From Cordilura impudica (taxonomy: Eukaryota > Arthropoda > Insecta > Diptera > Scathophagidae): 64,000 nt of DNA. This document shows positions 9,728-20,705 of the stretch, in pieces (positions within the stretch are counted from its first letter, which is position 1; each line of letters begins with the position of its first letter). Location of the stretch: positions 132,179,937-132,243,936 of the forward strand of contig OY821520.1 of the NCBI GenBank assembly GCA_963682025.1. Direction: 5' to 3'. The notes below the pieces were generated by a model, which did no database searches, had not been told where the DNA came from, and saw nothing but the letters and a program-made list of their open reading frames with translations. The translations under genes and the position numbers were made by a program.

Positions 9728-12533
9728 TTATTTTAACAAATTATTTAAAATTACTTTAAAATTTATGTTAGTTAAACTTAAATCTAATTGATTACAATGA
9801 TTATTATATAATCTCATAGCCCTAGTTAATGGTTCATTCATAGCGTAATCAGTTCTATGAATATCAATATGAAAAAAAGTTACTTTATTTCTAAGTGACC
9901 GTGAAGGCACATATATCTTAATAGCGTGTAATAAAACTGGGCAATCAATTAAACCCCAAATAATGCCGTGCAAAAAACTAAGGGAAAAGATCTTTCTCCT
10001 AACCTCTAAAGTTTTCATTGAAATTAATGCACATTTATCTGCATAAGAAGCAATAATATTTGAAGGAGCTGGCGAGGAAAAGTTTAAAAAAGAAAGAGCA
10101 TATTTTATAAATTGTATCTGAATTCCTTCAATTCTATTAATATGAATTTCAGCACTGGGTCCCCATATAAATGACGCATATTCTAATTTTGATCTTACAA
10201 AGCAAGTATAATGATCAAAACAATTATCAGAATTACGACGGATAAAAGCATACATTGCATAAGCTTTTGGAATCATATAGTTTAAATGATTATTAAAAGA
10301 TAGTTTAATATCAAATACTACCCCCAGATCTAAAATTTCATCAACAGATGATAAAATAAAAGTTTTTATCCTATATTCACACAATAAAATATTACGACGC
10401 CGACGATACGACATAGATAAGCATTTACCCACATTAAAAGGTAGACCATTTCGATCAGACCAAGAGACATCTCTATCCAAGTCCTCCTGAAGATCAAGTA
10501 CATCCCTGGGGCAAGAGATTTGTTTAAAAATTTTCAAATCGTCCGCTTACAAAAGAATCTGGGAGTTTTTAAAACAGTTAGTTATATCATTGATAAAAAC
10601 ATTAAATAAAAGTGGACCCAAAATACTACCTTGGGGAATCCCCGAAGTAGGCACAAAGACATCTGAACAGACACCATCAATAGATACAACAGAATATCTG
10701 CCAGTCAAATAATTTCGAAACCAAGACAGCATTTCCGAGTGAAACCCAATCTTGGAAAGTTTTAATAAAAGAAGCTCATGCGGTACACGATCAAATGCTT
10801 TCGCAAAATCAGTGTAAATTGTGTCCTTTTTCAAAACTGGTTATACAGAATTGAGTAAAGACAGCTAAATTAGAAGTTGTCGACCTCCCAGCCATAAACC
10901 CATGCTGAGATATAGTGATATATCTTTTCAAATTAAAGAAAAGTTTATCATACACAATATGCTCAAAGATTTTTGCAATATTAGTCAATTTAGATATTGG
11001 TCTATAATTACAGACATTATTCTTATTACCAGATTTATGAACAGGCAGAATAGAAGTGTACTTCCATCTCTGAATGAAATAACCAGCACTTAAAGATTTA
11101 TTGAAAATTATCTTAAGCGGTAAAATTAAAAAAAAATAACACTTTTTTAAGAGAAATGCTGGAACACCATCATTATCACATTTAAAGGAATAAGAAAGTT
11201 TTCCAATACCCTCAATAATATCATGATCAGAAATTTGCATTGTTCCAAAATCAAAATACGAACCAATTCCATCAAAATCAAACTGATTAAGTTGAAAAGA
11301 GTCATCATTGAAATTAGATTGGAAATATAAAGAAAAAAGATTTAGAGAGGTATTCAAAGTATTAGACGTTAAGCTATTATAATTCATTAATATAGGAATT
11401 GAAGAACTATTTCTTTTAGAATTTACGAAGCTCCAAAATCGTTTAGGATTATGTTTAACCGAATCGTTAAAACTCATTATGTTCTGGTTGTACAAAAACT
11501 TGTTGAGAAAATTAAATTCTCTTTCATAATGAAAAAATTTTTGTTTATCCACAGCATTATTTGAGGATTTATACTTTTTATGGAATTTATTTCTAAGATT
11601 TTTTAACTTTTTTAAACTTTTCGTATACCATGGCAATTTATGCACTTTTGGATTAGCTAAAGGGATGTTATTCTGAAAAATATTTACAATATTAGATAAG
11701 AAAATTTCATAACAAATAGCAACAATATCACTAGTCAATAAATCAGACCAATTTAAATTATTAATTATAGCATTTAATGCATTAAAATCACAATTATAGT
11801 AATTATACCGTATATTATCATTACTCGTACAAGATATATATTCATAAAATTCAACTTCAATTTCTAAACCTGAATGATGCAAAGTGGCAGGTGAAATGGG
11901 AAAAGTGGGCTCAATAAGTGAGAACTTTAAATCAGAATTTAGAAAAACTAAATCAAGAATTTTATTTAGCTTATTATAAACAGTATTGATTTGTTGCAAA
12001 TCAAGACTAAAAACTGAATCAATAAGATTTATCTCAAAAGTTTTATTAACATTACTTGGAAGAAACACATCCGAGTTAGGTACTTCATACCAAAATACAT
12101 CACTCAAATTAAAATCACCTAGTACACATAACTTATCATTATTATTATTAATGCGGTCATACAGCTCTACAATATTAGAAACATAAGCACCATAAAGTTC
12201 CTCAGAACGCTTTGGAGGAATACAGGAAACACAAACAAATAATTCATATCCAACCGCCTTTATAGACACACATAATTGATCAAGTAGTGTATCAATATTA
12301 AATAACAGTATAACTCTGCAACATAAAGACTTTTTTACAGCAATGAGGACACCTCCTCCTTTCTCACAATCAGACTTTACAGTATCCCGATCTTTTCGGT
12401 ACACTTGATAAAGATTAGGATTAAAAAATTCTTCACTGTAGAAATCCGAGTTAAGCCAACTTTCAGTAATAACAAAGACATCATAATAACACTGGGATGA
12501 ATAAGAAGTAAATAATGATGATTTAGTCCTCAT
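9728..12533 (-). pseudogene. LINE ORF2: APE endonuclease and reverse transcriptase
   Basis: ATG at 12533; the endonuclease frame is open further upstream (SLKIYYHNVSGMRTK), so an upstream or overlapping start is possible. Endonuclease blocks: FVITESWLNSDFY, KGGGVLIAVKK, LCVLGDFNLSDVFW. RT blocks: SILPVHKSGNKNNVCNYRPI, then YTDFAKAFDRVPHELL, SGIPQGSILGPLLFNVFIND and *ADDLKIF. A one-base frameshift near 10820 separates the endonuclease/fingers part from motif A. A TAA at 10547-10549 sits exactly where the Tyr of the YADD catalytic box should be. After it the thumb and C-terminal region is open for 269 codons to the stop at 9728. So two lesions inactivate an otherwise well-kept copy. Confidence 0.85.
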
Positions 12534-12580
12534 TCCCGAAACATTATGGTAATAAATTTTTAATGAACTAGAATTGACTG

Positions 12581-13621
12581 TTACGTTTGGCCCTGTGGAT
12601 CCGTTTTTTTTGGAAAAAACTTAAAAGGACGCACTTTGATCGCTGATGTCCAGAGATCAGGTTTAAAAAGATTTTCATAAACAGCAGCTGAAACAACCAG
12701 TTTAAAGTTTATAAATTTTAGCTCATCTATAGAAGCTTCTTTCTTAATCAATTTATGACATGCAACATGTTCTTTATCAATATTCAGATGTTTTGTAACA
12801 TAAGATATAATATTTTCTTCTGTAACAGAAGTTTTAAAGGATGATAAGTGGACCCATTTCATTTTAGGAACCACTTCTAATTCAGAATTAGAATTCACTC
12901 CAACCACTACTTTACGTTTTTTAGGATGTTTTTTCCTCTTAGTAACGTGACTCCAATCTTGAGCATTCGACAAAACATCGGAATTAAAATCCGCTACATT
13001 CGCATCACTGAAGGATTGATTCACATCATCATCAATAACAGCATTAGTTTCCAGTTGATTAACAGAATTAACAGCAGCCACAACAGCATTAACTTCATTA
13101 TCACCATTAATTGGAGCCGTTTTTTTAACATGAAAATCACCATTAACAGCCAAATTATTTTTAACAGCATTTGTATGAACAGAAGTACCAACAGCAGTTT
13201 GTTTAGCATAGCTACAAACAGGTCGATCATCAAAACAATTGTTTGTTGTTGTTTGCAAACGAGAAGGAATAGGCAAAGTAGAAATAAAACAAGTTTGGTT
13301 TATAGGCAAACTGCGGTGAGACGTAGAATTTTCATTATTGTATATTCCTTTGTTATCCAAAAATTGTGAGAATAACATTTTTATTTGCATCATTTCATAT
13401 GACAATAAAATAATTTTTTGTATCAAATCACGGGATGTATGTAAACAATTGTCGCAATTAAATACAATATTTTCAAAAACAGTGAGAGTATTAAATGCAT
13501 TTTCATCCTCCACTTTAGCACACACTTTATTAAATTTGCACTGGCAAACCTCACAAGTAATTACACAGTTTATTTGGATGTTTTTAAAACACTTTGAACA
13601 AACGATTTTTTCCGACGGCAT
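12581..13621 (-). CDS. LINE ORF1 protein with N-terminal PHD-like zinc finger
   Basis: ATG at 13621 gives 346 intact codons. Residues about 7-60 hold a Cys series (CSKC, CEVCQCKF, C, CDNC) like the PHD-type finger of CR1/Jockey-group ORF1 proteins. A polar low-complexity middle rich in Asn/Val follows, then a basic patch (KRKKHPKKRKVVV). The C-terminal ~100 residues (VHLSSFKTSVTEENIISYVT) look like an RNA-binding fold with KVRPFKFFPKK near the end. It would package the LINE RNA. ORF1 ends at 12581, and ORF2 follows in another frame within 50 bp. It is the only fully open frame of the element. Confidence 0.75.
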   Translation of the reverse strand: MPSEKIVCSKCFKNIQINCVITCEVCQCKFNKVCAKVEDENAFNTLTVFENIVFNCDNCLHTSRDLIQKIILLSYEMMQIKMLFSQFLDNKGIYNNENSTSHRSLPINQTCFISTLPIPSRLQTTTNNCFDDRPVCSYAKQTAVGTSVHTNAVKNNLAVNGDFHVKKTAPINGDNEVNAVVAAVNSVNQLETNAVIDDDVNQSFSDANVADFNSDVLSNAQDWSHVTKRKKHPKKRKVVVGVNSNSELEVVPKMKWVHLSSFKTSVTEENIISYVTKHLNIDKEHVACHKLIKKEASIDELKFINFKLVVSAAVYENLFKPDLWTSAIKVRPFKFFPKKTDPQGQT

Positions 13622-14103
13622 TACAGACAACCAGTCTTATTGACAGCAGAAACTAAACTGAATTTTGTTTAGAATTGGGCTGACTATGTTTGATTTACTA
13701 TTAAAATTAACACCCATACGCATACGTATCTTCTACTCTGCTAATAAATAATAATCATACGCCTTGACTAAGTTATGTTATTCAAAAAGATCGATCGGAT
13801 GAGGGTAAATAACTTTTAGATCACTCCGGGACTATGCGTGACTATGCGTGACTCTGCGTGACTACCCCAAAATTAATCTGTAGTCACAACAAGACTATGG
13901 GCCAAGTTTCAGATCAATTGCATGAGGGGGAATGGGTTTGCCCCATGGCAGACAGACAGACAGACAGGTCAAAAGTCGGGACATCAGAATTCGATTTAGT
14001 GGTATGTTTCCTCGGCCAAAGTTTCTTATTTTGATCCCTAGAATATGATTTTCCTTGTCACTTGAGCGATTTTTTTGCCTCCCTACAAATCGACCAGACC
14101 TGA

Positions 14104-14552
14104 TATGTACATTAGTACGTATTATAACTCTTAAAGCAGAACATAAATTATATGATGGAGGTTTAAATTTGGCTGTGCCGATTCTTTATTAGCTGTGTCG
14201 CACACTCAATATTATAAAAATTGTTGGGTAGTGTCCTCGTATTAAATTACTCTTGACAATTTTTGTTAAGCCTCACAACAGAAAAATGTTAAATAATTCA
14301 ATCTGAATTAACTTGTAGTAGTAGTTAAATATAGAAAGATAGATTGAATTCTTATTTATACTTTAAAATATTTAGTCTACTGATTTACATCTTAAGAATA
14401 TAATAATAATGATTGTACAATAATTAGTATTTTTAGTTTAAAAACTTACAATATGAATTAATTGAAAACCTTAAATAAGTTCAATTTCAAATTATTTTTT
14501 TCTGAACTGAGGAAGCTTTAAACATCTTGTAATTGGTTCATTAGCCCCATAA
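14104..14552. other. AT-rich non-coding stretch
   Basis: No gene or repeat boundary is seen apart from scattered AT-rich words. Confidence 0.4.
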
Positions 14553-15338
14553 CACTGTGGAACAAATTCAGGTTAGCAAAAGTTAGGTCGATTCTGAGAG
14601 TGAGGGGTGAAAAAAGAGGCTAAATTAGAAGACCCGTATCGCGCCGTTTGTTGATGATAGTTCGATTTTTTTTTTTAATCGACCTTCGAACTTTGCAGTC
14701 AAATGCCGATTTTCAGCATATTGTTTACATGGTTTTTTTTTTTTTGGCTATAACTCGTCGACTAATTGATATTTTTCACCCTGTTAAAGCCAAATTATTG
14801 CTAGAGACTTGTGCAACACTTAAAATTAAAAAAAAAAATTATTTTAGAAAATTTTTGCGGCGCTTATGAAGCAAAATATTGGAAAAATTAAGTCTTTTTT
14901 TGTTTCTGTTTGATCTATAATATGATTCGCAGTTTCTTCAATAAATTTCATTTTAAAATAAAATGGTCGTAGTCGATAATTTGCGTTAAAAATCCCAAAA
15001 CCATTAAATAAATAGCGATTTAGGTAGAAGTAATTAAAAAGGGAAGTTCCAAGAATTAGGAATTAGTAAAACAACTTTTTTGTTTTCAACCACCGCACAG
15101 GTAGCGATTTTTTTATTTCGTACAAGCGAACTAATTTGAAAAATGAAGACTCAGTTAAGACTCGAAACTTAGCCGAAGCTGATGTCTTTTAATTTTCGCT
15201 CGGTAGTGATAAAATTCGTTATTAATTTTTTTGGAACTTATTTCATATTGTGAGTGATTTAAGTTAAGTGCATCGGTTTCATAAAAATAACAAAAAAACA
15301 TTGCATAATATATATTGTATTAAAAATATCGGAACCAA

Positions 15339-15567
15339 AATGTAAAATGGACCATTTTTGTAATGTTTGTGGTCGCTGAAATTTGTTGGTGGTATAAAAA
15401 CACCTTTGAAGAAGAGGAAGACGAGGAAAAAGGGGAAGATAAAGAATATCTGTTGGACGAAATTATCGACCTTTCTGATGATGATGACGATGACCAAGAT
15501 ATTAGAGAGCAGTGATGTTGATCCACAGCCGCCTGCTAAACGGCAACTGGCCAAATCATTCATTTAA
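15339..15567 (+). pseudogene. Internally deleted copy of the Cys-rich gene
   Basis: It starts like copy 1 (SEPKCKMDHFCNVCGR, with the initiating ATG changed to ATC) and then joins directly to IC WWYKNTFEEEEDEEKGEDKE and the tail PQPPAKRQLAKSFI. About 480 bp of the gene are missing relative to copy 1. Confidence 0.6.
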
Positions 15568-15746
15568 TTTATTTAATTTTTTTACTTAAAACTTTTCATA
15601 ACTAACATTTCAGAAATATATTTTTTTCCATATTTTTATAATTTCTTTTTCAATGTTTCCTCAAAACCAACACTGAACAAAACTGGTACATAAAAAATGA
15701 GAAGTAAATTAATATTAAGCTGGAAAACGCAAGTTTTGTATTATGA

Positions 15747-16004
15747 TTGTTTTCTTTTCAAATGAAATTTATTGAAGAAACTGAGAAGCATATTATAGAT
15801 CAAGCAGAAAGCAAAAAAGACTTAGTTTTGTGGAAAATATTTTCAAAAAGCATGAAAAAAAATAATTTTTCCAATATTTTGCTTCATAAGCACCACAAAA
15901 ATTTTCTAAATCAATTTTTAAAAAAATTTAAATTGTTGCACAGGTCTCTAGCAATCATTTGGCTTTTACAGATTAAAAAATATCAATTAGTCGACGAATT
16001 ATAG
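15747..16004 (+). other. Open frame within the foldback arm
   Basis: An 85-codon open frame (MKFIEETEKHIIDQAESKKD and on through LWKIFSKSMKK) lies in the right arm and, inverted, in the left arm (compare 6959-7144, minus). It is the best-kept protein-like stretch in the arms and could be a transposon exon duplicated with the TIR. It may be chance. Confidence 0.25.
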
Positions 16005-16189
16005 CCAGAAAACCATATAAACAATATGCTGAAAATCGGCATTGACGGCAAAGTTCGAAGGTCGATTAAAAAAAATTCGAACTAACATAAACAAACGCCG
16101 CGATACGGGTCTTCTAATTTAGCCTCTATTTTCACCCCTCACTCTCAGAATCGACCTAACTTTTGCTAACCTGAATTTGTTCCACAGTG

Positions 16190-16517
16190 TAGTTCGTACG
16201 ATGAAAATCTTAATAAAATAAACGCTCGTAACGTAAATCACGATGAGGAGGATGCACCCTCACTAAATAAGGCAAAGCATCACAACGTATATTATTTGTT
16301 AAAATATTAAATATGTTGGGCAGTTTTGTATTGTTGACCTGTGTAGTAATTATGTGATGAATCTTTGGTTTGGTCTTTTAATAAATGCAAATTAAAAGCA
16401 ATTTGTTTATATTTTTAATTTATTTATTTATTTTTCTTTTTTTCCAATATCTCGGTTGGCATCGTCAAGGATCTGAAAAGAAATTAACATTTATTATAAT
16501 TACACAATAGCAAGTAA
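16190..16517 (-). other. Probable 3' UTR of a second Penelope-like fragment
   Basis: On the minus strand, TGACGA, CCAAC, a loop, ATTGG and AAA at 16443-16470 recall the hammerhead-like hairpin of the Penelope copy. It lies in the place expected for the 3' UTR of the GIY-YIG fragment at 17380-17850, once the Helentron-like copy between them is removed. No coding is seen. Confidence 0.3.
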
Positions 16518-17314
16518 AACAAGTAAGAAAATTATAGTCGGTCTAGACCGACTATACGATACCCTATACCATGCGTTTAGAAACCCTATCTCTTAGTCCC
16601 AACTAACTGGACATAGAAAATAAGCAAAAACCAAATTTGAGTGGGATTTTTATTAATTTTTTTGGCTGCAGATATAAAAAAGTTCATATCGGATGCTATA
16701 TCTATAAAGGGGCTAGGTCCAAAAATGGACCGATCCTGATCATGTTTGGTAAAGTCTCTTGTATTTTGCAAAAATATGTACAAACAAAATTTGAGAAGAA
16801 TCAGTGCAATATTTTTGTTTTTTAATAAATTTAACTGAAGATCGGGAAGCAGATCTATATGGGGTCAAAGGGATCATTTTTGGACTACTCATTAGTGGAT
16901 GTAATGAACGCATACAAACCCAATTTGCGTAAGATCTATATGACAATTTGGATCTTATGGCAATTTATGTCGATTTCATATGGGTAATTTGTATGGGGGC
17001 TAGGTCTGAACATGGACCGATTCTCACCAATTTCAATAGCGTTCATCCCATGGCCGATAAAAGCTTATATACCAAATTTCATCAAAATATATTCATATTT
17101 GCGACCTGCAGTTTGATTACAAGCTTTACATGGACACACAGACGGACGGACGGACGGACGGACGGACGGACGGACGGACATTGTTAAATCAACTCAGAAA
17201 GTGATTCTGATCCGATCGGTATAATTAAAGATGGGTCTAGGTCAAATATTTTTGGGTGTTACAAACAGCAGCACAAAGTCATTATACCCAAACCACATAG
17301 TGGTATAGGGTATA
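16518..17314 (-). mobile_element. Helentron/DINE-1-like element (main family type copy)
   Basis: Reading the minus strand: TATACCCTATACCACTATGT at the 5' end, a core of GTCC/GTCT repeats followed by TGTGTGTCCATGTAAAGC, an internal half, an inverted TGGTATAGGGTATC, the perfect palindrome AGTCGGTCTAGACCGACT, and a final ATAATTTTCTTACTTGTT. Subterminal inverted repeats, a near-3' hairpin, no TSD, a GTCY microsatellite core and insertion next to T runs are the marks of DINE-1/HINE non-autonomous Helentrons. There is no Rep/helicase anywhere in the window. Short open frames inside are repeat sequence, not genes. This copy has one of the longest GGAC runs (about 8 units). Confidence 0.8.
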
Positions 17315-17379
17315 ATTAATAACAATGTTAGCATACTTTCCGTTTAAAAACCAAAACGTTGAGTTGAGGACTATTATTG

Positions 17380-17853
17380 TTTTCTGGCCGTTGTGTCTGT
17401 TAATAGTATGCCGGTGCTCGGCTATCACAACAGTTCTAAATATCCGACTTATAATTGAGACATTTGTTAAAAGGGACATCAATAATGTGGAGAAGTTCCA
17501 ATGTAAATCGTTTCTTGTAATTATTTTCTTCTTGTAAAATTCTGACGTTATCGAAATCTGGTTTATGACCTGTGATTGAACAACGGGCTGCGAGTGCCGT
17601 TTTTTGTTCCAATGGTTTATCAACAGCATTGTGATCAGATTTAGATTATCATTTTCTGTTTTTTTATTTTGTCTTTATGGTACCAACATATGATTCATTA
17701 TATATGTTGGCTCCGTCTCCATTACAAAATATATTGTAAATCACGTTCGAGTTGTCACCATTTGGTAATTTTTCTTTTGTTTGGCTGAACAATTTATTGA
17801 CAGAGTTGTGTGTTTCCTTTGCCAGTTTATATTTGTTCTTGTCATATATGTCG
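17380..17853 (-). pseudogene. Second Penelope-like fragment: GIY-YIG endonuclease
   Basis: Minus-strand frames read KLFSQTKEKLPNGDNSNVIY, NESYVGTIKTK, then EQKTALAARCSITGHKPDFD and NVRILQEENNYKKRFTLELL. This is the C-terminal nuclease region of Penelope-type elements, with the YVGT box and the TGH.PDF block. It is of a different subfamily from the copy at 4574-6830. The RT is missing, and the hAT MITE copy B begins directly at its upstream edge. Confidence 0.65.
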
Positions 17854-17855
17854 GT

Positions 17856-18583
17856 TAGGGCGGGTCGATTTGTTGGTAGGCAAAAAAATCGCTCAAGTCA
17901 CAAGGAAAATCATAATCTAGGGATCAAAATAAGAAACTTTGCCCAAGGAACCATACCTCTAAAACGAATTCTGATGTCCCGACTTTTGACCTGTCTGTCT
18001 GTCTGTCTGCCATAGGGCAACCCCATTCCCCCTCATGCCATTGATCTGAAACTGGGCCCATAGTCTTGTTGTGACTACAGATTAATTTTCTAGTAGTCAC
18101 GCAGAGTCACGCATAGTCATGCATAGTCACGGAGTGATCTAAAAGTTATTAACCCTCATCCCATTGATCGTTTTGAATAACATAACATAGTCAAGGCATA
18201 TGATTATTATTTAGTAGCAGAGTAGATGATACGTATACGTATGAGTGTTAATTTTAATATTAATTCAAACATAGTCAGCCCAATTCAAAACAATAAAAGG
18301 TGATTTTTTGAAATGTTTGTATGGGGAACCCCCATGGGGATTCCAGGGGTGTGCCACTGGCATGGGTGGGTCGGCCCTCCAAATTTAGTGGGTGTTGATC
18401 ATACATTTGGACTCGATTGGGACACTCTAAATGAGTCAAAGTGAGACGGCAGACAGACAGGTCAAAAGTCGGGACATCAGAATTCGTTTTAGAGGTATGG
18501 TTCCTCGGGCAAAGTTTCTTTTTTTGATCCCTAGAATAGGATTTTCCTTGTCACTTGGGCGATTTTTAAATCGACCCGCCCTA
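17856..18583. mobile_element. hAT-type MITE, copy B
   Basis: Ends TAGGGCGGGTCGATTTG and AAATCGACCCGCCCTA match copy A. The inverted arms are longer here (about 150 bp each, both containing the block GTCCCGACTTTTGACCTGTC or its complement). The flanks (ATGTCGGT and GTAAATAT) do not match, so the target duplication is lost or the copy is a recombinant. Confidence 0.75.
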
Positions 18584-19015
18584 GTAAATATGTATGTGTA
18601 CAGTACATACACGTACCGTATTTTTTCGGTGTCGTTTGTTAACTTCATTTATTAAGAACTGAACCACATGCTACGTGTTATTAACTGTATTTTCCGTTTT
18701 GAAGTTTTTTTTTTATTTAAAAAAAAAATTCTTCAATTCTTTAAGTTTTTTTCTTTCTAAAAATGTTTCTTAAACACAATTTTAGTTCAATTCGATGTAT
18801 GTAATGAAATTGAATTTATATGAATTCTAAGGATTATTATTATATTCCTTCTGTTACTTCAAACACAAAATATAATAATAAAAAAAAAAATTAATACTTT
18901 ATTTTTACTGTTTTCTCGTTTAGATTTTGTCAGCCAATAAAAATATTTTTACTACTTTGTCATAATAACAAGAAAGTAAATAAAAAATATTTTGTTTTCT
19001 TTTCATACATCGGCA
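18584..19015. other. AT-rich non-coding stretch
   Basis: A short palindrome TGTACAGTACA sits at about 18597. I see nothing else. Confidence 0.4.
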
Positions 19016-19479
19016 TACACTAAGGTCTCGTTTTATGCGGATTTATTGAAGAGATTTCGAATTTATGCGGTTTGAAAATTTACGTTTTTTTATTTTTTAA
19101 GCACGTTATACATACACAAATTGTCGTTGCTATTATGTATGTATTTTCTAATTGTATTTTTGCAAGCTATGAAAATAACTATGGTTTGAGTTTTCCCCTT
19201 TAAAGATTTTTCTGTACCCGAAAATGCTGAAATAAAATAAAATATAAATTATTTGGAGAGGTTATGAAAAATAAAAGAGAAAAAACAAACAATTTGGTTA
19301 GTAACGAATAAATAGCTTCTATAAAAAATTAAAAAAGGAGAAAGATATATGGATATCATTTATTAAAGCCATAATTTAATTATGAGGTGCCTTTCTGATA
19401 CATAATTATGTGCAATATATTCGTCATACAAGAGACCCAGTTTTAGAAAAATTTGGTAAAAGACTAATAATATGAGTAC

Positions 19480-20480
19480 AAGACATAACAAAGAAAAAAT
19501 TCCTGTAAGTGCATATCTCATAACAGAAAAGGCCCTTATGTTTTAAGAGAAGATTAACTCCCTTGAGAATTATATGCCTTATACAGGATAGCCTGCAAAA
19601 TTTTTAAAAAGACGTGATCTACATAATATACAAATAACGGACGATGCTGCATCAGCAGATGAAAATGCTGCCTTAAATTATCCCGTAAAATTTAAAAAGA
19701 TTATTGATGAAGTACGCTATTGCACACACCAAATTTTTAATCACACAAGAAAATGCCAAGCAAGATTCAAATCGCAAAGTCTGAAAATAAAGCTTGTGGA
19801 GTTAGAACATGCAAGGACAGGGTAAAATTTTTACTGTGCAGCAATGCATCAGGGGATCGATTGTTGCAATCTCTACTGGTAAATCGATTTTTAAGACCAC
19901 TTACATCTAAGAAGAAGGTTATTCATAAATTTCCAGTTCATTGGATGGCTAACACCGAAACATAGGTTACTACTTCTATATCCAATTTGTTTCATAAATG
20001 TTTTATAAAAAACTTGAACCAAAACTTGAAGTCTGCATGAAAGAAAAACCTTGAATTTAAGATTCTACTAATTGTGAACGATGTACCTGATCATCCTTAC
20101 TTAGAACATCGTAATGTTTAGGTCGAATATCTACTACCTATCATAACAAGCATTATTCAAGGAATTATTTCCACTTTAAACAATACTACATAAAGCGCAC
20201 ATAACAAATCATTTTGAAAAAAATATTAAAGATATTTGAAAAAAAGACTACAATTTTTGCATACAGAGTTCATGTGCTTCAGTCATCACTGAAATAAGAC
20301 TTCAAACATTAAATTTCTACTATAAAGCAGCATGAACAGGGTGTACTTCTGGTATTGCAGATACAGAAACTTCGGTTTAGTATAAAGAAATTTTAAGTTT
20401 GGCTTACCAAATTGAAGGTAAATGCTTGGAAATACGAAGACCTCATTAATAATAACGAAGAAGATATTTATTTAGAAATT
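19480..20480 (+). pseudogene. Tigger/pogo-type DDE transposase, heavily decayed
   Basis: Pieces in shifting frames follow Tigger order: RRDLHNIQITDDAASADENA (HTH_Tnp_Tc5 end), KIIDEVRYCTHQIFN (position of the first catalytic Asp block, NADETG lost), ENKACGVRTCKDRVKFLLCS plus NASGDRLLQSLLVNR (18-20 residues downstream), PVHWMANTET, then LLIVNDVPDHPYLEHRNV (second Asp block, normally DNAPAHP) and VEYLLPIITSIIQGIISTL (normally LPPNTTSLLQPMDQG). At least eight stops and shifts. Its orientation agrees with the surrounding TIR pair, so it is this element's own transposase. Confidence 0.7.
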
Positions 20481-20705
20481 TCAACAAAGTTTTAAACACA
20501 GTTAGCTAACTGGAAATCGAATCGTTGCTATTGACCCAGCTGCAGCTTGGATGAAATAATATTTTTTTTTCGGGATATCGCAAGCTTGAGAAACAATTAA
20601 TAAAATATTTACCCCCAAATTCTGATTACAAACTTTTTTGAAAACAATACAGATAATATTATCGCCCCAACTCAACAAAAACATAGACCTATCGGGTGGA
20701 GATGA

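Larger units (their letters stand above)
9638..13661 (-). mobile_element. LINE (non-LTR retrotransposon), near full length
   Basis: This 4.0-kb minus-strand element has ORF1, ORF2 (APE endonuclease + RT) and a tail of tandem AAATA-like repeats (9638-9669). It is flanked by ATTTT at 9633-9637 and 13662-13666, a likely target duplication. The 5' UTR is only about 40 bp. Domain order and the PHD-like ORF1 fit the CR1/Jockey group; I cannot fix the clade. Confidence 0.85.
9558..14103 (-). mobile_element. hAT-type MITE, copy C, interrupted by a LINE
   Basis: The two pieces 9558-9637 and 13662-14103 join into a reverse-oriented relative of copy A. The break falls in the block that reads TGAAATGTTTGTATGGG in copy A. 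The right end (AAATCGACCAGACCTGA) is mutated and no 8-bp duplication is recognisable. Everything between 9638 and 13661 is the inserted LINE. Confidence 0.7.
14553..16189 (+). mobile_element. Long-TIR (foldback) DNA element, copy 2, complete ends
   Basis: The ends are CACTGTGGAACAAATTCAGG (14553) and its reverse complement ending at 16189. Arms of about 400 bp run 14553-14960 and 15745-16189. The flanking bases (CATAA and TAGTT) show no clear target duplication. The internal part is a deleted version of copy 1: its reading frame jumps from CNVCGR straight to EIFWWYKNTFEEEE. CACTGTGG ends occur in several cut-and-paste superfamilies, so I leave it unclassified. Confidence 0.7.

Noticed and set aside
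13021..13233. Leu-rich minus-strand frame (MMIDLFVAMLNKLLL)
   Set aside because: It is an alternate frame of the AT-rich Asn/Val codons of LINE ORF1.
14553..16189. Assigning the foldback element to Transib or CMC from its CACTGTGG ends
   Set aside because: The flanks show neither a 5-bp nor a 4-bp nor a 3-bp duplication and no transposase is present, so the superfamily is left open.
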